NCBI GenBank assembly: GCA_024762795.1
Contig: JANTGS010000007.1
Coordinates: forward strand, 1-60,430
Reading direction: 5' to 3'
Length of the DNA: 60,430 nt
Source: Flavobacteriaceae bacterium
GTDB lineage: Bacteria; Bacteroidota; Bacteroidia; Flavobacteriales; Flavobacteriaceae
Shown here: positions 1 through 8,167 of the stretch, piece by piece
Layout: each line of letters opens with the position of its first letter
Numbering within the stretch: position 1 is the stretch's first letter
Translations under genes and position numbers: made by a program
The notes under the pieces: generated by a model
The model's database searches: none
Told to the model about the DNA's origin: nothing
Seen by the model: the letters and a program-made list of their open reading frames with translations, nothing else

Positions 1-297
1 GAGCTATATCAAAAAGTAGAGCAGATTGTAATTGCAAATAGGGGAGTTAAATCACGTGCAGGTTTACGTTCCATATATTACAAAGAAAATCTGTCCACAT
101 TACTTGGGGTAAATCAGTTTGAACAACAGATGAGTGCTATAGGATATGCTTTAAAACCTTATCGTTCCCGTTTTAAAACCACTGATTCAAAAGGTCATTA
201 TTTTAAGTTTCGAAGGTCAAAAGTCGAAATTCAAAATTCGAAAGTCAATGTAGTCAATGAGTCTATTTTTCAATCCTTTAATCGTTCAATCTTTTAA
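1..297 (+). CDS. 3' end of unidentified protein (partial)
   Basis: Open in frame 1 from the window edge to a TAA at 295-297 (98 residues); the start lies outside the window. I do not recognise the family. The first 70 or so residues are well ordered, with helices followed by a basic, aromatic segment (SRFK, HYFKFRR) that would suit a C-terminal winged helix. That is only a guess. The last ~25 residues are translated from AT-rich low-complexity DNA built on AAAGTC/AAATTC units, so the tail looks like repeat sequence read through to a chance stop. The original C-terminus was probably shorter. The next gene starts 48 bp downstream. Confidence 0.5.
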   Translation, partial: ELYQKVEQIVIANRGVKSRAGLRSIYYKENLSTLLGVNQFEQQMSAIGYALKPYRSRFKTTDSKGHYFKFRRSKVEIQNSKVNVVNESIFQSFNRSIF

Positions 298-298
298 T

Positions 299-306
299 TA
301 TCTTTG
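299..306 (+). promoter_or_regulatory. Putative -7 box for the NRAMP-pxp operon
   Basis: TATCTTTG matches the Bacteroidota -7 consensus TAnnTTTG exactly. A TTTA at 277-280 could be a weak -33 element 18 bp upstream. The box contains the TTG at 304-306 that would otherwise be an alternative start for the transporter, which argues for the ATG at 346 and a leader of roughly 30 nt. Confidence 0.45.
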
Positions 307-345
307 AAAAAACATGGAACAATAAACTCAAAACAACAAAAACAA

Positions 346-1569
346 ATGAAAAAATGGTTCCAAAATATTGGTCCTGCTACCTTAATTACCGCAGCATTTA
401 TTGGTCCGGGAACGGTTACTCTGTGCAGCATGGCCGGGGTAAACTTTGGGTATAATTTACTGTGGGCCATGCTGTTGTCGGTTATTGCAACCATGATACT
501 GCAGGAAATGGCGGCCAGGTTGGGGGTCATTACTCAAAAAGGGCTTTCGGAAGTGTTACGGCAGGAAATAAAGAATCCTTTTTTTAAAATACTTTCCATT
601 TTCCTCATCATTTTTGCTATTGTTTTAGGGAATGCAGCCTATGAAGCCGGGAATATCAGCGGGGGTGTTTTGGGTTTGTTGGCTGTTTTACCTGTTCAGA
701 ATCTGAAGCTTGGGGAATTAAGTATCAATTACCTCAGTATTATTCTGGGTATTCTGGCGTTCCTCATTCTTATCTCAGGAAATTATAAAATCCTTGAAAG
801 GAGTCTGATCGTAATGGTTTTGCTGATGAGCCTTTCCTTCCTGATCACTGCAATCATTACAAAACCGGATCTGCCGGCTGTTTTAAAAGGTTTGTTTGTG
901 CCTTCTTTCCCGGAAAAGAGTTTGCTGACCATCATCGGACTTATCGGTACTACTGTGGTGCCCTACAATTTGTTTCTTCACGCTTCATTGGTCAAAGAAA
1001 AATGGAATGATGCCTCCGATCTTCCTTTAGCAAGGAAAGACACGCTTTATGCGGTATTGGTAGGGGGTTTGGTTTCAATTTCGATCATTATTTCGGCTTC
1101 TGCTTCGAATGTAGAATCGGTTAAAAATGTGATGGATCTCGCCGAAGGACTGGTTCCCCTTTATGGTAGTATTGCTAAATATTTTCTCGCCCTGGGCCTG
1201 TTTGCTGCAGGGATCACTTCTGCCATAACAGCTCCGCTGGCAGCAGCTTATGTAGTGAAGGGAATGCTGGGCTGGAAGGAAGGACTGGGATCGAAAAAGT
1301 TTAAAGCTGTTTGGATTTTTATTCTGCTACTTGGTGTTCTCTTTTCATCGATGGGTTTTAAGCCGATAGAGATTATCAGGGTGGCACAAATTGCTAATGG
1401 GATTCTGTTACCCGTCATTACAGGATTTTTACTGTGGATCATGAATAAAAAAGACGTGCTTGGCCAATATTCTAACAATCTAATTCAGAATCTTTTAGGA
1501 TTTATCATTCTGGGAATTGTGATTTTTCTCGGATTTAAAAGTGTGTGGAAGGTTCTGGAAAACTTTTAA
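346..1569 (+). CDS. NRAMP-family transporter, YcsG-like, lacking canonical metal ligands
   Basis: A 407-residue polytopic inner-membrane protein with about 11 hydrophobic segments. The fold signature is NRAMP, but the metal site is not. The TM1 motif DPGN reads GPGT (residues 20-23), and the TM6 Met-Pro-His motif reads V-P-Y-N (205-208). The Asp, Asn and Met that coordinate Mn/Fe in characterised NRAMPs are therefore all absent. The stop is 4 bp before pxpA, so it is co-translated with 5-oxoprolinase. Bacillus subtilis has the same arrangement, with ycsG beside ycsF. I infer a transporter serving 5-oxoproline metabolism, substrate unproven. ATG 346 is preferred over TTG 304 because the TTG lies in the likely -7 box. 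Confidence 0.85.
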   Translation: MKKWFQNIGPATLITAAFIGPGTVTLCSMAGVNFGYNLLWAMLLSVIATMILQEMAARLGVITQKGLSEVLRQEIKNPFFKILSIFLIIFAIVLGNAAYEAGNISGGVLGLLAVLPVQNLKLGELSINYLSIILGILAFLILISGNYKILERSLIVMVLLMSLSFLITAIITKPDLPAVLKGLFVPSFPEKSLLTIIGLIGTTVVPYNLFLHASLVKEKWNDASDLPLARKDTLYAVLVGGLVSISIIISASASNVESVKNVMDLAEGLVPLYGSIAKYFLALGLFAAGITSAITAPLAAAYVVKGMLGWKEGLGSKKFKAVWIFILLLGVLFSSMGFKPIEIIRVAQIANGILLPVITGFLLWIMNKKDVLGQYSNNLIQNLLGFIILGIVIFLGFKSVWKVLENF

Positions 1570-1573
1570 AATT

Positions 1574-2275
1574 ATGGATATCAATTGCGATTTAGGAGAA
1601 GGAACAGGAAATGATGAAAAGATCATGCCTTTTATTACCTCCTGTAATATTGCTTGTGGCGGACATACAGGGGATATTAATTCCATTACTGAAACGATCC
1701 GGCTGGCTAAGAAATATAATGTAAAAATAGGGGCGCATCCTTCTTTTCCCGATAAGGAAAATTTTGGAAGAGTTCCGGTTGAGATGCCTGAAGAAGAATT
1801 AAAAAATGAATTGAGGCAGCAAATTTTACTTATTGAGGAAATAGCTGATAAAGAAAGAGTTAAATTACATCATTTAAAGCCACATGGAGCTTTATACAAC
1901 CTTGCTGTAAATGATAAAAAAACAGCCAAAATTATAATTGATCTGATGAGAGATCAGGGTAAAGGCTTGTCACTTTATTTACCTTTTAATTCTTTGATCG
2001 AAGTGCTTTCCCAAAAATATAAAATTCCTTATTTTTATGAAGTTTTTGCAGACAGGGCCTATCGTGAAGATTTGTCTCTGGTTTCCAGGAAAGAATCCGG
2101 AGCTTTGATTGAGGATCCACAAGTAATTTATCAGCGGGTAAAGAAGATGATCACTGAAAAAAAGGTGGTGACCATTTTAGGAAAGGAAGTAAAAATAAAG
2201 GTAGATACAATCTGTATTCACGGAGATAATCCGAATGCAGTTGAGATTGCAAAGTTGTTAAATAGTTTAATTTAA
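1574..2275 (+). CDS. pxpA: 5-oxoprolinase subunit A (LamB/YcsF family)
   Basis: 233 residues, the usual length for PxpA. With PxpBC it performs ATP-dependent opening of 5-oxoproline (pyroglutamate) to glutamate in the cytoplasm. Family motifs are intact: the N-terminal MDINCDLGEG, NIACGGHTGD near residue 37, GAHPSFPD, HLKPHGALYN and the C-terminal CIHGDNP. An open frame extends 11 codons upstream into the transporter gene, but the ATG at 1574 gives the canonical N-terminus 4 bp after the transporter stop. Second gene of a five-gene operon, 5 bp before pxpB. Confidence 0.95.
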   Translation: MDINCDLGEGTGNDEKIMPFITSCNIACGGHTGDINSITETIRLAKKYNVKIGAHPSFPDKENFGRVPVEMPEEELKNELRQQILLIEEIADKERVKLHHLKPHGALYNLAVNDKKTAKIIIDLMRDQGKGLSLYLPFNSLIEVLSQKYKIPYFYEVFADRAYREDLSLVSRKESGALIEDPQVIYQRVKKMITEKKVVTILGKEVKIKVDTICIHGDNPNAVEIAKLLNSLI

Positions 2276-2280
2276 AGAAA

Positions 2281-3012
2281 TTGAAAAAGGTAAAATTGAT
2301 ATTTAAACCTTTGGGGAGTATAGGGGCTTTGGTAGAATGGCCTGAAAAGATCGATGTTGAGATTCTTAAAGAGATCGGTTCTTTAAGGCAAAAAATTGAA
2401 AAGGAACTGCATGAGGTGGTAATTGATATTGTTCCGGCCTATAATTCCCTGAGTGTTTTTTTTAATACAAGTAAGATCAGATATTCTTCTGTGATCAGAA
2501 AGATCAACGATATTTATAATAAAAAAGGGGATGATATTATACCTGGATCAAAACTCTGGAGAATACCTGTGTGTTACGATATGAGTTTTGGGATTGATTT
2601 GGAGGAAATTGCAAGAGTCAAAAAAATGAGTGTGAAAGAGATCGTAAAGCTACATACTTCAGTGATTTATGATGTATATTTTATAGGTTTTCTGCCCGGT
2701 TTTTTATACCTGGGAGGCCTGCCCGAAGCCATTCATTACAAAAGACGTGCGAAACCCCGGCAAAAGGTTCTAAAAGGAGCTGTAGGTATTGCAGATGCCC
2801 AAACAGGTATTTATCCTATGGAAAGTCCGGGAGGCTGGAATATCATTGGCAATTCACCCTTTAAATTTTTTAGTGTTGAGGAAGATCCTCCTTGTTTTGC
2901 AAGATCAGGGGATAAAATACTTTTTTACAGTGTTGATCTGAATGAGCACAAAAGAATAAGAAAAGCTGTTGAAATGGGATCTTTTAAATTAGAAAACGAA
3001 GTGTATGGATAG
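2281..3012 (+). CDS. pxpB: 5-oxoprolinase subunit B (KipI-like)
   Basis: 243 residues starting at a TTG 5 bp after pxpA; no in-frame ATG gives a family-like N-terminus. The cyclophilin-like allophanate hydrolase subunit 1 domain is recognised from LPGFLYLGG (about residue 139), the PR-x-KV segment and SPGGWNIIGNSP. It partners PxpC, and the pair resembles KipI/KipA and the two halves of urea amidolyase. The 3' end overlaps pxpC by 8 bp, a sign of translational coupling and equimolar production. Confidence 0.93.
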   Translation: MKKVKLIFKPLGSIGALVEWPEKIDVEILKEIGSLRQKIEKELHEVVIDIVPAYNSLSVFFNTSKIRYSSVIRKINDIYNKKGDDIIPGSKLWRIPVCYDMSFGIDLEEIARVKKMSVKEIVKLHTSVIYDVYFIGFLPGFLYLGGLPEAIHYKRRAKPRQKVLKGAVGIADAQTGIYPMESPGGWNIIGNSPFKFFSVEEDPPCFARSGDKILFYSVDLNEHKRIRKAVEMGSFKLENEVYG

Positions 3013-3910
3013 TCATATATTAATTTTATCACCGGGTTTGTATTCGGGTATTCAGGATCTGGGGCGAAAAAAATACCGTTCATACGGAGTGCCTATTTCC
3101 GGGGCGATGGATAAATACAGTATGATTCTGGCCAATAATCTTCTGGGAAATGAAACGGATCTGCCGGTAATGGAAATAACCCAGACCGGACCAAAGATCA
3201 TGTTTGAAAACTGCACATTGTTTGTGGTTACCGGTGCTGATCTTTCTCCCAAACTCAATGGGAAACCCATAGAGCTCAATAGGGTTTATTCTGTTGTTTT
3301 TGGTGATATTCTGGAATTTGGAAAAAGAAACTACGGTTCAAGGGCTTATATCGGTGTTAAAGGAGGTTTTAAAACAGATCATATTCTGGGCAGCTATTCT
3401 TATTTTGATGGGATTACCCACAAAAGCAGGCTTGTAAAAGGCGACCGTCTGCCTATAGCTTTCTGTGGAAAGAATCCTGAGCATTCCTCTGCAAAAGTTA
3501 AGATAAAAAAAGAATATTTTAAAACGGATTGGTTGTATGTGACCAAAGGCCCTGAATTTGATCTGCTTACCAAAAAACAAACGGATTATCTGTTTAAGAA
3601 AAAGTTTGAGATCGATGCCCTGAACAATCGTATGGGTTATCAATTGAAAAACCCGATTCCCCGGATGAAGAAGAAAGAGATCATTACATCAGTGCTTATT
3701 CCGGGAACGGTTCAGTTAACACCTTCAGGTAAACTGATCATCATGATGAGAGATTGTCCTACCACAGGAGGATATCCACGGATCTTACAGCTTACCGATG
3801 AAGCGATCAATCGGCTTGCTCAACTCGAAACCGGAGATACTTTTACTTTTAATCTGGAAAATGTTTTTAGTTTTCTTCGTAGATTAGCTGCCAGATTTAC
3901 TGATAAATAA
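3005..3910 (+). CDS. pxpC: 5-oxoprolinase subunit C (KipA-like)
   Basis: 301 residues, allophanate hydrolase subunit 2 family. Visible motifs are GLYSGIQDLGR near the N-terminus, the VPISGAMD segment, NNRMGYQL (about residue 202) and the MRDCPTTGGYPRI block near 240. It forms the catalytic assembly with PxpB and receives substrate from PxpA. The ATG lies within the last codons of pxpB. Length and motif order are normal, so the three-subunit enzyme looks intact. The gene is followed after 11 bp by threonine aldolase, probably in the same operon. Confidence 0.93.
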   Translation: MDSHILILSPGLYSGIQDLGRKKYRSYGVPISGAMDKYSMILANNLLGNETDLPVMEITQTGPKIMFENCTLFVVTGADLSPKLNGKPIELNRVYSVVFGDILEFGKRNYGSRAYIGVKGGFKTDHILGSYSYFDGITHKSRLVKGDRLPIAFCGKNPEHSSAKVKIKKEYFKTDWLYVTKGPEFDLLTKKQTDYLFKKKFEIDALNNRMGYQLKNPIPRMKKKEIITSVLIPGTVQLTPSGKLIIMMRDCPTTGGYPRILQLTDEAINRLAQLETGDTFTFNLENVFSFLRRLAARFTDK

Positions 3911-3921
3911 ACAAAAAAAAT

Positions 3922-4947
3922 ATGGAAATAAATTTAATAAGTGATACGATTACCGTACCTACTCCCGAAATGTTAAAATACATGATGTCTGCCGAAGTGG
4001 GTGATGATGTTTTTGGTGCAGATCCTACGGTGATCAGATTACAGGAAAAAATGGCATCTATGTTTAAAAAAGAGGCAGCCTTATATTTTCCTTCCGGAAC
4101 CATGACCAATCAAACGGCTATTAAAATTCACACCCAGCCTGCAGAACAAATGATCTGTGATAAATGGGCACATGTATTTAATTTTGAAGGGGGAGGAGCT
4201 GCTTTTAATTCGGGAATATCAAGTAGCTTGATCGATGGTGACCGTGGAATGTTCACTGCAGAACAGGTTAAAAAGGCCATCCACGATCCTGAAAATTATC
4301 ACGTACCTGTTTCCAGTCTCGTTGCTGTTGAAAATACGACCAATAAAGGCGGAGGAGCCTGCTGGGACTTTGAGGAGCTGGTAAGAATAAGGAAAGTTTG
4401 TGATCACAATAACCTGGCCTATCACCTGGATGGTGCTCGGCTTTTTAACGCACTTGTTGAGAAAAATGAAACTCCTGAACAATACGGAGAATTGTTTGAC
4501 ACCATATCGATCTGTTTATCCAAAGGATTGGGAGCACCCATTGGTTCAGTACTTTTAGGAACAAAAAAAGATATAAAACGCGCTGTACGCATCCGTAAAT
4601 TATTTGGTGGTGCCATGAGACAAGTAGGTTATCTTGCTGCTGCCGGAATTTATGCACTCGATTACCATGTGGAAAGACTGGCAGAAGATCACCAAAGAGC
4701 AAGAGTAATAGGGGAAGCTCTTAATGATTCTCCTTTTATTAAGAAAGTTGAGCCGGTTGAAACCAATATCCTGATCTTTTATACTTCTGATGATATACCT
4801 GAAAACAATTTTGTAGAAGCATTAAAAAAAGAAGGGATCCTTATCAGTTCAATGGGAGAAGGTAAATTGCGTATGGTAACTCATCTCAATTTTACCGATG
4901 AGATGCTGGATAGAGTTGTTAAAGTGATCAAAGAACTGGATCTGTAA
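3922..4947 (+). CDS. Low-specificity L-threonine aldolase (beta-eliminating lyase family)
   Basis: 341-residue fold-type I PLP enzyme. It should cleave L-threonine or allo-threonine to glycine and acetaldehyde in the cytoplasm; there is no signal peptide. Family marks are the N-terminal LISDTITVPT, YFPSGTMTNQ around residue 55, the PLP Asp in HLDGARLFNA (D170) and the Schiff-base lysine in LSKGLGAP (K201). It follows pxpC by 11 bp and so joins an amino-acid scavenging operon. A second, exported homologue sits at 11618-12769. Specificity within the aldolase family cannot be read from the sequence. Confidence 0.88.
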   Translation: MEINLISDTITVPTPEMLKYMMSAEVGDDVFGADPTVIRLQEKMASMFKKEAALYFPSGTMTNQTAIKIHTQPAEQMICDKWAHVFNFEGGGAAFNSGISSSLIDGDRGMFTAEQVKKAIHDPENYHVPVSSLVAVENTTNKGGGACWDFEELVRIRKVCDHNNLAYHLDGARLFNALVEKNETPEQYGELFDTISICLSKGLGAPIGSVLLGTKKDIKRAVRIRKLFGGAMRQVGYLAAAGIYALDYHVERLAEDHQRARVIGEALNDSPFIKKVEPVETNILIFYTSDDIPENNFVEALKKEGILISSMGEGKLRMVTHLNFTDEMLDRVVKVIKELDL

Positions 4948-4988
4948 AATAAAATATTTCAAGTCAATAATTAACAAAATATAAATCT

Positions 4989-6338
4989 ATGAAAAGATCC
5001 GGTCTAATTATTATCGCCTTATTTTTAAGTATTAATCTTTTTGCACAATCTGAAATTTCAAAAATTCTCTATGAGGTGGCTGAAGCTCCATCCGCTCAAC
5101 GGATTGAAAAAGACGTAAGGAAGCTGGTCAGTTTTGGTACCCGGCATACCTTATCAGATACTGTTTCTGATACAAGAGGTATCGGAGCAGCCCGAAGATG
5201 GATCAAATCAGAATTTGAAAGGATCTCAAAAGATTGTAACAATTGTCTGGAAGTTAAATATCAAAAAAGTCTGGTGCCTAAAGACGGTAGAAGAATTCTT
5301 CAGGATACCCGAATCGTAAATGTGCTTGCTATTCAGAAAGGAAAGCAATATCCGGATCGTTATGTGATCATGTCGGGAGATATTGATTCCCGTGTAACGG
5401 ATGTCAATAATTTTACATCAGATGCTCCCGGAGCCAACGATAATGCTACCGGTATGGCCGGAACAATGGAAGCTGCCAGGGTTTTATCAAAATATAGATT
5501 TCCCGTTTCAATTATTTATGTGGGACTTTCAGGGGAAGAACAAGGACTCTATGGCGGAAAATCCCTTGCTAAAGAACTGCGTGAAAAAGGTGTTGAGGTG
5601 GTAGGGATACTAAACAATGATATGATTGGAAATATTGAAGGAATGGATGGTGTGATCGATAACAGTACTTTTCGGGTATTTTCAGAGGCTATTTCCATGA
5701 AAATGACAGACAGACAAAAAAATGCGATGAGATATTACGGGGGAGAAGTTGACGGGCCTTCGCGTCAGCTGGCCAGATATGTGGAAAAACTTACCCATGA
5801 TTATATGACCAATTTCAGAGCAGTTATGATTTACCGTCTCGACAGATTTGGACGGGGAGGCCATCACAAACCTTTTAATGATGAAGGTTTTACCGGAGTA
5901 AGGATTATGGAAACCCATGAAAACTACAACAGGCAACATCAGGATATCCGAACAGAGAACGGTATAAGTTACGGAGATGTGATCGAAGGCATAGATTTTG
6001 ATTATGCAGCAAAACTTACTGCTGTAAATGCTTTGACACTGGCGTCGTTGGCTTCAGCTCCTAAAGCTCCTCAAAATGTAATGATTGGTGGTGCAGTTAA
6101 ACCTTCAACAACACTTCAATGGGATTCTGACAAGGATAAGGAACTTTTGGGATATAAGATCTATTGGCGTGATACAACTGCGCCACAATGGCAGTACAGC
6201 AAGTTTGTAGGTAAGGTAAATAAATTTACGCTGAAGAATATTATTATCGATAACTACTTTTTTGGTGTGGCCAGTGTGGGTAAGAACGGTGCTGAGAGTC
6301 TGGTCCGTTTTCCCGGTAAACTCATTCCTTCAAAATAA
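4989..6338 (+). CDS. Secreted M28-family metallopeptidase with C-terminal beta-sandwich
   Basis: 449 residues with a signal peptide (about 1-20, ending LFAQ). The M28 aminopeptidase core spans roughly 40-355, followed by a fibronectin III-like domain (about 360-445). Metal-site signatures are PGANDNATG (D151), SGEEQG (E183/E184), NNDMIG (D211) and H317. The first ligand position, usually His in HxD, reads DID (D131-D133). I believe this variant recurs in an M28 subfamily, but cannot check. The predicted role is periplasmic or extracellular release of N-terminal residues. It lies 41 bp after the aldolase gene, so it may supply peptides to the scavenging operon. Confidence 0.85.
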   Translation: MKRSGLIIIALFLSINLFAQSEISKILYEVAEAPSAQRIEKDVRKLVSFGTRHTLSDTVSDTRGIGAARRWIKSEFERISKDCNNCLEVKYQKSLVPKDGRRILQDTRIVNVLAIQKGKQYPDRYVIMSGDIDSRVTDVNNFTSDAPGANDNATGMAGTMEAARVLSKYRFPVSIIYVGLSGEEQGLYGGKSLAKELREKGVEVVGILNNDMIGNIEGMDGVIDNSTFRVFSEAISMKMTDRQKNAMRYYGGEVDGPSRQLARYVEKLTHDYMTNFRAVMIYRLDRFGRGGHHKPFNDEGFTGVRIMETHENYNRQHQDIRTENGISYGDVIEGIDFDYAAKLTAVNALTLASLASAPKAPQNVMIGGAVKPSTTLQWDSDKDKELLGYKIYWRDTTAPQWQYSKFVGKVNKFTLKNIIIDNYFFGVASVGKNGAESLVRFPGKLIPSK

Positions 6339-6386
6339 ATTGTAATGAATGATTTCTTTATTCGTCTCAGAAGAAAAAAGTATCTT

Positions 6387-6998
6387 ATGCATAATAAAAT
6401 TATTTTTATAGTACTATTAACTACACTAAATTTGTTTTCACAAAAAAATCAAAAAAATATGAATAAAGATCTTGCTGTTGCCACTTTCGGGAATGGGTGT
6501 TTTTGGTGTACCGAAGCCATTTTTCAAAGATTAAAAGGAGTGGAAAGTGTATTGCCCGGATATTCGGGCGGACATGTGAAGAACCCGGCCTACAGAGAGG
6601 TTTGCACGGGAAATACCGGCCATGCCGAAGCCATTCAAATTACTTATGATCCTGAGATAATTTCCTACAGAACCTTGCTTGAAGTATTTTTTTATACTCA
6701 TGATCCTACTACTCTAAATCGTCAGGGAAATGATGTGGGTACGCAATACCGTTCTGTGATCTTTTACAGAAATAAAAAGGAAAAAGAAGAGGCTGAGAAT
6801 ATTATCAAACAACTTACGGATGATAAAGTTTATGATGAAAAGATCGTTACGGAAATAACAGCTTTTGATCATTTTTATAAGGCTGAGGATTATCATCAGG
6901 ATTATTATAACAACAATAAAAATCAACCTTATTGCCGGGCGGTGATCAATCCGAAGATTGATAAATTCCTTAAAAAATACAACTCCAGGATCAAGTAA
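6387..6998 (+). CDS. msrA: Exported peptide-methionine (S)-S-oxide reductase MsrA
   Basis: 203 residues from the ATG at 6387. Residues 1-19 form a signal peptide (hydrophobic, ending LFSQ), then the MsrA domain with catalytic GCFWC (C38), the YSGG motif, GHAEAIQ and the C-terminal NQPYC with a likely resolving cysteine. It repairs methionine-S-sulfoxide in envelope proteins using thiol reductants. The frame opens upstream at 6345, but that start would add a basic stretch ahead of the signal peptide, so 6387 is preferred. It lies 48 bp after the M28 gene. Confidence 0.93.
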   Translation: MHNKIIFIVLLTTLNLFSQKNQKNMNKDLAVATFGNGCFWCTEAIFQRLKGVESVLPGYSGGHVKNPAYREVCTGNTGHAEAIQITYDPEIISYRTLLEVFFYTHDPTTLNRQGNDVGTQYRSVIFYRNKKEKEEAENIIKQLTDDKVYDEKIVTEITAFDHFYKAEDYHQDYYNNNKNQPYCRAVINPKIDKFLKKYNSRIK

Positions 6999-7053
6999 AA
7001 TGTCAGTTGGTATGTTTTTTGATTGTTAAACATTGAATTTTAAATTGAACAAT

Positions 7054-7332
7054 ATGTTTTCAAAACTGGAAAATCTATCAAAAAAGCAATTATTTAAATA
7101 CGGAATTCTTTTTGACCTCTTAGGGATGATCCCGCTTTTAAATTTTATCTGGGCACCTTTATCGGCTCTGTTGATGACAAAACTTTATAAAGGTAATGTA
7201 GGGAAAATTGGCGGTATGGTTTCGTTTATTGAGGAAGTTATACCGGGATTAAATTTTTTCCCGTCATTTACACTTACATGGATCTATGTATTTATACTGA
7301 AAAAAGGAGAACCCGTTAGTCAGTATGTATAA
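7054..7332 (+). CDS. Small conserved-type membrane protein, function unknown
   Basis: 92 residues from the ATG at 7054; a TTG at 7033 is less likely. Two hydrophobic segments (about residues 18-42 and 68-85) are linked by a Gly-rich loop. No catalytic motif is visible and I cannot name the family. It closes the first plus-strand gene run just before a strong terminator. No function is proposed. Confidence 0.6.
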   Translation: MFSKLENLSKKQLFKYGILFDLLGMIPLLNFIWAPLSALLMTKLYKGNVGKIGGMVSFIEEVIPGLNFFPSFTLTWIYVFILKKGEPVSQYV

Positions 7333-7350
7333 CCAAAAGAATACATTTTA

Positions 7351-7388
7351 AAAACAAAAAAACTGCTGTTAAGCAGTTTTTTTGTTTT
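7351..7388. terminator. Bidirectional intrinsic terminator
   Basis: Perfect 17-bp inverted repeat (7351-7367 with 7372-7388, loop gtta). The core is ACTGCT/AGCAGT, flanked by A and T runs, so each strand ends in a U tract. It lies between convergent genes. Confidence 0.9.
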
Positions 7389-7454
7389 TAAATCATCGGG
7401 GTTTCTGTAAAATGATGATCTGAATAATAAATTTCAGGAAATTTTAGTAATCGA

Positions 7455-8087
7455 CTAGCTCATCAGATTATTAAATAATTTACCCATAATACCTGATTTT
7501 TTAACATTATCAGAAATAGACTCTGCAATAGTATCAGGGGTGTCACTGTTATCAGCAAATCCCTGAACTTTATTGGCTATAATTGAATGACTATCAGCAT
7601 CATCTCCCATTATTCCGTCAAGTAAACCGGAGAGCCCCTGAGGATCAGATATTTTATTGGAAACTGCTTTTTTACCAAAGTAGCTCAATATAAAAGGCGC
7701 TGCAAGTTTTAAAAGACTGGCAGCTTTACTCATGTCGATACCATTTGATTTGCTAATAGCTTGCGTAGCATAGTCTTCCTGTCCGTTGAAAAGATGTCCG
7801 AGAATTTTTTGTCCGTCCTGTAAGACACTATCAAAGTTTCCACCATTAAAAAGACTGCCGAGGTTATCGAGTAAGCCTCCATTAGCGTGTTTTCCCAGCA
7901 TAGCATCCATAAGTCCGCCCGCACGTTCGGGAGAGTTGCTGTTATTTCTCATTGCACCCATAATCATCGGTGTGGCTATTGCAAATGCTGATGCTACATC
8001 AGCTTTACTGATCCCTAACTTTTCAGTAGCCCCGTTTAAAACTTCCTTGGTTTCAGGACTATTTAATAAATCTAATATTCCGCTCAT
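7455..8087 (-). CDS. DUF937 domain protein
   Basis: 210 residues, no signal peptide or membrane segment. The DUF937 pattern is clear: N-terminal MSGILDLLNSP, helical repeats with PMIMGAMRNN and LAAPFILSYFGKK, and many Gly/Asn/Asp-rich linkers. The family is widespread (E. coli YidB is a relative) and has no established biochemical role. It stands alone between a terminator and the divergent symporter gene, 80 bp away. Annotation to family level only. Confidence 0.85.
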   Translation of the reverse strand: MSGILDLLNSPETKEVLNGATEKLGISKADVASAFAIATPMIMGAMRNNSNSPERAGGLMDAMLGKHANGGLLDNLGSLFNGGNFDSVLQDGQKILGHLFNGQEDYATQAISKSNGIDMSKAASLLKLAAPFILSYFGKKAVSNKISDPQGLSGLLDGIMGDDADSHSIIANKVQGFADNSDTPDTIAESISDNVKKSGIMGKLFNNLMS

Positions 8088-8167
8088 GATATGTAAAAAT
8101 TTTAATTAATTGATTTCGTTGTTAAGTTACAAATATTATTTTATCTTTCCGAAAATATTTGATAATT

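Noticed and set aside
304-345. TTG start giving the NRAMP-like protein 14 extra residues
   Set aside because: The TTG is part of an exact -7 promoter box, and the extra residues are polar and unlike a transporter N-terminus.
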